A DNA stretch of 64,000 bases from NCBI GenBank assembly GCA_001429555.1, contig LMSR01000018.1, positions 389,108 to 453,107 on the forward strand, in the 5' to 3' direction. Every line of letters begins with the position of its first letter. The first letter of the stretch is position 1. The position numbers and the translations under genes are program-made. The notes beneath the pieces are model-generated. The model was not told where the DNA came from and made no database searches. It saw only the letters and a program-made list of their open reading frames with translations. Origin of the DNA: Nocardioides sp. Soil797. Its GTDB lineage: Bacteria > Actinomycetota > Actinomycetes > Propionibacteriales > Nocardioidaceae. Of the stretch, positions 59,904 through 64,000 are shown one piece after another.

Positions 59904-61158
59904 CGGCGCCCTGCTCTGGGGCGAGGGCGTGGGCACTGCCGACGTCGCGCGGCCGGGCGAGCCACCCACCGTGGACCAGCAGTTCCTGATCGCGTCGAAC
60001 AGCAAGACCTTCACGGCCGTTGCGGTGATGGCGCTGCGCGACGAGGGCAAGCTCGATCTCGACGACACCCTCGACCGCTTCGTCCCCGAGTGCGGTCACA
60101 CGGGCCTCACCGTCCGCCAGATGCTCGCCCACGCGTCGGGCATGCAGCGCGAGCCGGTGAGCGACGTCTGGGAGACCATGGAGCAACCCGATCGCAGCGA
60201 ACTGGTCGAGGGCTTCGCGCAGGCCGAGCGGGTGCTTCGCCCGCACCATCGTTGGCACTACTCCAACCTCGTCTACGCAATGCTCGGGGAAGTGATCGCC
60301 CGGCTCGACGGGCGTGAGTGGTTCGACTCGATCAAGGCACGCATCCTCGATCCTCTGGGCATGACGCGCACCACGTTGGGCCTGCAACTCGACCCGGTCG
60401 CCGGCTACTACGTGCCGCCATTCCACGATGTCCCGGTCCCCGAGCCGACCTTCGACTTCGCGGCGATGGCTGCTTGTGGGGGACTGGCCAGCACGGCGCG
60501 CGACCTGGCGTTGTGGTCGTCGTTCGTCGCCAATCCGATCGTGGAAGTACTGCACCCCGACACGTTCGAAGAGATGCTGCAGCCGCAGATCATGGCCGAC
60601 CGTGAGCGCTGGACCCTGGCCTTCGGGCTGGGGTTCATGTTGCACCGCAAGGGCGAGCGCTTCTTCGTCGGTCACACCGGTGGCATGCCCGGGCACATCA
60701 GTGGGCTCTTCACCCACCGCGAGTCAGGCACCGGCGGCGTGGTGCTGATGAACTCCACCTCGGCGCCCGACCCGACCGCGTTCGCGGTGCAGCTCGCCGA
60801 AGAGGTGATCAGCAACGAGCCGAAGGCCACGGTTCCCTGGCTGCCGGGAACGACCGTGCCCGAGGAGTATGCCGACATCATCGGTCGCTGGTACTCCGAA
60901 GGTGCGCCCTTCGACTTCGTCGTACGAGCCGGTCGACTCGAGGCACACATCCCCGGTTCCCCTGCCCACAAGCCACCGTCGGTCTTCGTCAAGGAAGGCG
61001 ACGACCTCTACCGCACGGAGTCGGGTCGCGAGACCGGCGAACTGCTCCGCATCACCCGCGACTCCGCGGGCCGGGTGACGCAGATGAACTGGGCGACCTA
61101 TCTCGTGACGAGACAGCCCCTGGCCTTCGGTGAGTGGTTGCGCGACACCACGAAGTGA
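59800..61158 (+). CDS. Class C beta-lactamase-fold serine hydrolase
   Basis: 452 residues. The catalytic SxxK is SNSK (near 67-70), the tyrosine motif is HYSN (near 150) and the HTG triad is in FVGHTGGMPGH. A C-terminal lipocalin-like domain (about 350-450) follows. No signal peptide is visible, so it is probably cytosolic: an esterase, D-aminopeptidase or similar, not a secreted lactamase. GTG 59800 lies 6 nt after TAGGGT (59788-59793). Confidence 0.88.
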   Translation: MSSLRPDTSESLRRIVTDKQAEGRVPGVVGGVARDGALLWGEGVGTADVARPGEPPTVDQQFLIASNSKTFTAVAVMALRDEGKLDLDDTLDRFVPECGHTGLTVRQMLAHASGMQREPVSDVWETMEQPDRSELVEGFAQAERVLRPHHRWHYSNLVYAMLGEVIARLDGREWFDSIKARILDPLGMTRTTLGLQLDPVAGYYVPPFHDVPVPEPTFDFAAMAACGGLASTARDLALWSSFVANPIVEVLHPDTFEEMLQPQIMADRERWTLAFGLGFMLHRKGERFFVGHTGGMPGHISGLFTHRESGTGGVVLMNSTSAPDPTAFAVQLAEEVISNEPKATVPWLPGTTVPEEYADIIGRWYSEGAPFDFVVRAGRLEAHIPGSPAHKPPSVFVKEGDDLYRTESGRETGELLRITRDSAGRVTQMNWATYLVTRQPLAFGEWLRDTTK

Positions 61159-61245
61159 AACCCCGTGCCGTCACCGGCGATGATGGGGCAGGCTTGACCT
61201 TGAAACACTTCCGGCAACGGAAGAAGACTCCCGGAAGGAACGACG

Positions 61246-62520
61246 TTGTCCACCGACCCGAATCTCCTCGACGACCTCGAGTGGCGCGGACTGATCGCTC
61301 ACTCGACGGATCCGGAAGCGCTGCGCGACGCGCTCTCCGGGGGGAGCGTGAAGTTCTACGTGGGCTTCGACCCGACCGCGCCGTCGTTGCACATGGGCCA
61401 CCTGGTGCAGATCCTGACCGCACGCCGATTGCAGCTGGCCGGCCACACGCCGTACGCACTGGTCGGCGGTGCCACCGGCACGATCGGTGACCCCAAGGAG
61501 GCGGGGGAGCGGGTGATGAACTCACTCGACACCGTCAAGGAGTGGGTCGAGCGAGTTCGTTCCCAGATCGAGCCGTTCCTCTCCTTCGAGGGTGAGAACG
61601 CCGCGACCATGGTCAACAACTACGACTGGACCGCGTCGATGTCGGTGATCGACTTCCTGCGCGACATCGGCAAGCACTTCCCGGTCAACCGGATGCTCGC
61701 CCGCGACGTGGTGAAGAGCCGGCTCGAGTCGGGCATCAGCTACACCGAGTTCTCCTACGTCCTGTTGCAGTCGATGGACTTCCTCAACCTCTTCCGCGAC
61801 CACGGGGTGACGCTCCAGTTCGGAGGCTCCGACCAGTGGGGGAACCTCACTGCTGGCGTCGAGCTGATCCGGCGCACGACGGGCGAGAAGGCCCATGCCA
61901 TCGCGACACCGCTGATGACCAAGGCCGACGGCACGAAATACGGCAAGACCGAAGGCGGTGCCCTGTGGCTGGACCCGCAGATGATGTCGCCCTACGCGTT
62001 CCACCAGTTCTGGCTGAACGTCGAGGACGAGAAGGTTGGCGAGCTCCTTCGAGTCTTCACCTTCCTCTCCCATGAGGAGATCGAGGACCTCGAGGCGCAG
62101 ACGGCGGAGAAGCCATTCCTGCGGGCTGGTCAGAAGGCCCTCGCCGATGCGGTCACCTCGTTTGTGCACGGCGAGGACGAGACGGAGCAGGCGAAGCTGG
62201 CGGCCGCGGCTCTCTTCGGCCGCGGTGACCTGGGCACGCTCAACGGCGCAACCCTCGGCGCTGCGCTCAGGGAAGCGGGGTCCACCTCGTTCCGGCGCGC
62301 CGACGGCATCCCGGACATCGTGACCCTGCTCGTCGATTCCGGCCTGGCCAAGAGCAACGGAGACGCGCGCCGCACCATCAAGGAGGGTGGCGCCTACCTC
62401 AACAACGAACGCATCGAGGATCCCGGCTACGTTCCGACAGAAGCCGACTTCGTGGCCGGCAACTGGTTGGTGCTGCGCAAGGGCAAGAAGACGATGGCCG
62501 GAGCCGAGGCGCTGAGCTGA
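61246..62520 (+). CDS. tyrS: Tyrosyl-tRNA synthetase
   Basis: 424 residues. It is class I, with the HIGH motif as HMGH (49-52), YVGFDPTAPSLHMGHL, GGSDQWGN and the KMSKS equivalent KYGKT near residue 230, plus a C-terminal S4 RNA-binding domain (AKSNGDARRTIKEGGAYLNNERI). TTG 61246 is the start, after GGAAGGAACG. It charges tRNA-Tyr. Confidence 0.97.
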   Translation: MSTDPNLLDDLEWRGLIAHSTDPEALRDALSGGSVKFYVGFDPTAPSLHMGHLVQILTARRLQLAGHTPYALVGGATGTIGDPKEAGERVMNSLDTVKEWVERVRSQIEPFLSFEGENAATMVNNYDWTASMSVIDFLRDIGKHFPVNRMLARDVVKSRLESGISYTEFSYVLLQSMDFLNLFRDHGVTLQFGGSDQWGNLTAGVELIRRTTGEKAHAIATPLMTKADGTKYGKTEGGALWLDPQMMSPYAFHQFWLNVEDEKVGELLRVFTFLSHEEIEDLEAQTAEKPFLRAGQKALADAVTSFVHGEDETEQAKLAAAALFGRGDLGTLNGATLGAALREAGSTSFRRADGIPDIVTLLVDSGLAKSNGDARRTIKEGGAYLNNERIEDPGYVPTEADFVAGNWLVLRKGKKTMAGAEALS

Positions 62521-62524
62521 TCGA

Positions 62525-62558
62525 CCGGACCGGTCGGTCAGCTCAGCGGCCGGTCCGG
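62525..62558. terminator. tyrS terminator hairpin
   Basis: Nine-bp arms CCGGACCGG (62525-62533) and CCGGTCCGG (62550-62558) start 4 nt after the tyrS stop. No T tract follows, as is usual for actinobacterial hairpins. Confidence 0.55.
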
Positions 62559-62589
62559 GTCAGGAAGACGGACCGAAGAGGGGACCGGG

Positions 62590-63636
62590 ATGGACGCGAA
62601 CTGGTTGGAGGGGCTCGAAGCAGCCGCACGTCACACGCTGCCCGAGCCGGTCCACCGCTACATCCGCCAAGGTGCCGGCGCCTCGCTCACAGCGGCCGAG
62701 GCAGCGGCCAGTTGGGATCGGATCCGGTTCGCCCCGCACGTGTTGCGCGATGTCACCGAGGTCGACCTGGGCGCGACGCTCCTGGGCACCGAGGTGTCGG
62801 CTCCGATCGGCGTGGCACCCACGACGTTCCAACGCGCGGCCCATCCCGACGGCGAGCTGGCCATGGCGCGAGCCGTGGCTGAGTCCGGGGCACTGATGGT
62901 GGTCTCGAGCAACGCCGGCACCACCTTCGCCGACATCGGCGGCACGGGCGTCACCTGGTGGCTCCAGGCCTATCTGCCCACCGACCGGGCCCTGGCCGAA
63001 CCGCTCCTGCGTCGCGCCGTCGACGCCGGGGCGCGAGCCGTGGTCCTCACGGTGGACACCCCCGTCGTCGGCACCAAGCGCGATGACGGCCCGACAGTCT
63101 GGGAGACGACCGACCCCGGGTGGCTCAGGGTGAACTTCGATCGTGGGTACGCCGAGCGGCCCGGCGCCGAGAAGGCGCTCGACATCGGACCCGGTGACAT
63201 CCGGTGGCTGGCGAGCACGACCGGTCTCCCTGTCGTGGTCAAGGGAGTGCTCCGTCCTGATGACGCACGCCGCTGCGTGCAAGCCGGTGCGTCCGCGGTC
63301 TGGGTGTCCAACCACGGTGGGCGCCAGCTCGATCGGGCCGTTGCCACGTCCGAGGTGCTCGAGTCCGTGGTCGCTGCGGTCGGAGGTGATGCGGAGGTCT
63401 ATGTCGACGGGGGACTGCGCTCGGGCACCGATGTCCTGGCCGCGATGGCTCTCGGCGCCGATGCCGCGTTTCTCGGCCGGCTGCCGCTCTGGTGCCTGGC
63501 CGCGGGGGAGGACCTGGTGGTTGCCATGTTCGACACCTTGGCCACCCAGCTGCGCGAGGCCACCAGGTTGGCCGGCCTCAGCAGGCCCTCGCAAGCGCCG
63601 GGAGTGCTCGCCCCACGACTGCCTTTTGGCCTCTGA
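62590..63636 (+). CDS. FMN-dependent alpha-hydroxy-acid oxidase/dehydrogenase family protein
   Basis: 348 residues of the glycolate-oxidase/lactate-oxidase TIM barrel: SAPIGVAPTTFQRAAHPDGE, WWLQAYLP, VVLTVDTPVVG, and the active-site VWVSNHGGRQLDRA (His-Arg), then YVDGGLRSGTDVLAAMALGA and FLGRLPLW for FMN phosphate. It oxidises an L-2-hydroxy acid. The substrate cannot be fixed. ATG 62590 follows GAGGGGA. Confidence 0.9.
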   Translation: MDANWLEGLEAAARHTLPEPVHRYIRQGAGASLTAAEAAASWDRIRFAPHVLRDVTEVDLGATLLGTEVSAPIGVAPTTFQRAAHPDGELAMARAVAESGALMVVSSNAGTTFADIGGTGVTWWLQAYLPTDRALAEPLLRRAVDAGARAVVLTVDTPVVGTKRDDGPTVWETTDPGWLRVNFDRGYAERPGAEKALDIGPGDIRWLASTTGLPVVVKGVLRPDDARRCVQAGASAVWVSNHGGRQLDRAVATSEVLESVVAAVGGDAEVYVDGGLRSGTDVLAAMALGADAAFLGRLPLWCLAAGEDLVVAMFDTLATQLREATRLAGLSRPSQAPGVLAPRLPFGL

Positions 63637-63679
63637 CCTGCAATAATGGCGTGTGTGGCCCGGGTCACGTCGCTTCGAT

Positions 63680-63708
63680 TTGACCCGCTGTACGCACTCG
63701 CATAATGT
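63680..63708 (+). promoter_or_regulatory. rRNA promoter P1
   Basis: -35 TTGACC (63680-63685), 17-nt spacer, -10 TAATGT (63703-63708). The -35 overlaps an inverted repeat: CGGGTCA (63661-63667) pairs with TGACCCG (63681-63687). Confidence 0.7.
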
Positions 63709-63882
63709 TCCGTTCGTCGCCAGGGAGCGGCGGGAGACAAGGCCGCTCGGCAGGGTCTCCGGCCCCGGGTGACCACCTCAGGTTTTCTCCCTCGTTCGAG
63801 GTCGAAAGAGTGTCCACCCAGTGTGGCCTCTCAAGAGCTCGGCGAGTTTGAGTTGCCCAGGGTGGCCGAAGAGAGGCCCGGT

Positions 63883-63911
63883 TTGACCGGCGCCGATCAA
63901 ACCGGTAAGTT
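63883..63911 (+). promoter_or_regulatory. rRNA promoter P2
   Basis: -35 TTGACC (63883-63888), 17-nt spacer, -10 TAAGTT (63906-63911). A perfect inverted repeat, CCGGTTTGA (63879-63887) with TCAAACCGG (63897-63905), spans the -35 and the whole spacer. Confidence 0.7.
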
Positions 63912-64000
63912 TTGTTAGGTTGCCCCAAGCGCTGGTTGTGAGGCTGGTGTTGGTGTGCGCTTGATCCTTGAGAACTCAACAGTGTGTCAAAAGTCGACGA

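Larger units (their letters stand above)
63637..64000 (+). other. Promoter and leader region of an rRNA operon
   Basis: No protein gene. Two promoters (listed separately), a GC-rich leader, and near the right edge a TTGAGAACTCAACAGTGTG segment (from 63968) that closely matches the processing/antitermination leader that precedes 16S rRNA in many actinobacteria. The 16S gene should begin shortly after base 64000. Confidence 0.8.

Overview
The window is about 64 kb of high-GC, gene-dense DNA from a Gram-positive actinobacterium. My best guess is the Nocardioides/Nocardioidaceae group. That placement is an inference from several signs: the GC-rich coding style, many starts that look leaderless (a TAnnnT -10 box 6-8 nt before ATG/GTG), long-form HisG, an AfsR-like regulator, mycothiol-type DinB/maleylpyruvate-isomerase proteins, and the gene order. 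Most of the window is chromosomal housekeeping DNA. Accessory DNA lies at the left end (about 0.27-5.4 kb) and in an unusual metabolic operon at 43.7-50.6 kb.

Left end: the tail of a UPF0182-like gene is followed by an initiator tRNA-fMet. A small integrated element (266-5435) sits in the 3' half of that tRNA and is bounded by identical 46-bp direct repeats. It carries a frameshifted tyrosine integrase, a FitAB/VapBC-type toxin-antitoxin pair with a palindromic operator, an ORF cut by an IS256-family insertion, and an intact IS110-family element. Next come a lipoprotein, an AAA+ ATPase, a thioredoxin-reductase-like enzyme with a methyltransferase and a divergent XRE-cupin regulator, a CsbD-like stress protein, a three-subunit molybdenum aldehyde oxidoreductase (Pao/YagTSR type), FprA ferredoxin-NADP reductase with a divergent LysR regulator, ribulose-phosphate epimerase, and a molybdopterin/cytochrome b pair.

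Middle: an FMN riboswitch leads the complete riboflavin operon ribD-ribE-ribBA-ribH, followed by hisE-hisG, a PH-domain membrane protein and several minus-strand enzymes. infC (non-canonical ATC start, attenuator-like leader)-rpmI-rplT, a TrmH-family methyltransferase, an orphan soluble histidine kinase and pheS-pheT follow. A cluster of nested palindromes separates pheT from a large AfsR-like regulator. Then come a DrrAB-type ABC exporter, a gamma-carbonic anhydrase-like protein and two DinB-fold proteins.

The most unusual locus is a six-gene minus-strand operon (50644 to 43705): a GntR/UTRA regulator, an AprB-like ferredoxin, a sulfonate/nitrate-type binding protein fused to a NosL-like domain, an ABC permease, an ABC ATPase, and an AprA-like flavoprotein fused to a roughly 300-residue HEAT-repeat domain. 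Five of the six genes are joined to a neighbour by 1- or 4-nt overlaps, and only the ferredoxin-binding protein junction has a gap (23 nt). The layout suggests uptake and flavin/iron-sulfur redox processing of a small, possibly sulfur-containing, compound. The substrate is unknown.

Right end: an arginine operon (argC-ACT protein-argJ-argB-argD-argF-argR-argH, without argG) is followed by a 3-methyladenine glycosylase, an FMN-binding protein, a beta-lactamase-fold hydrolase, tyrS and an alpha-hydroxy-acid oxidase. The last 360 bases hold two strong promoters and the leader of an rRNA operon whose 16S gene would start just beyond the window.
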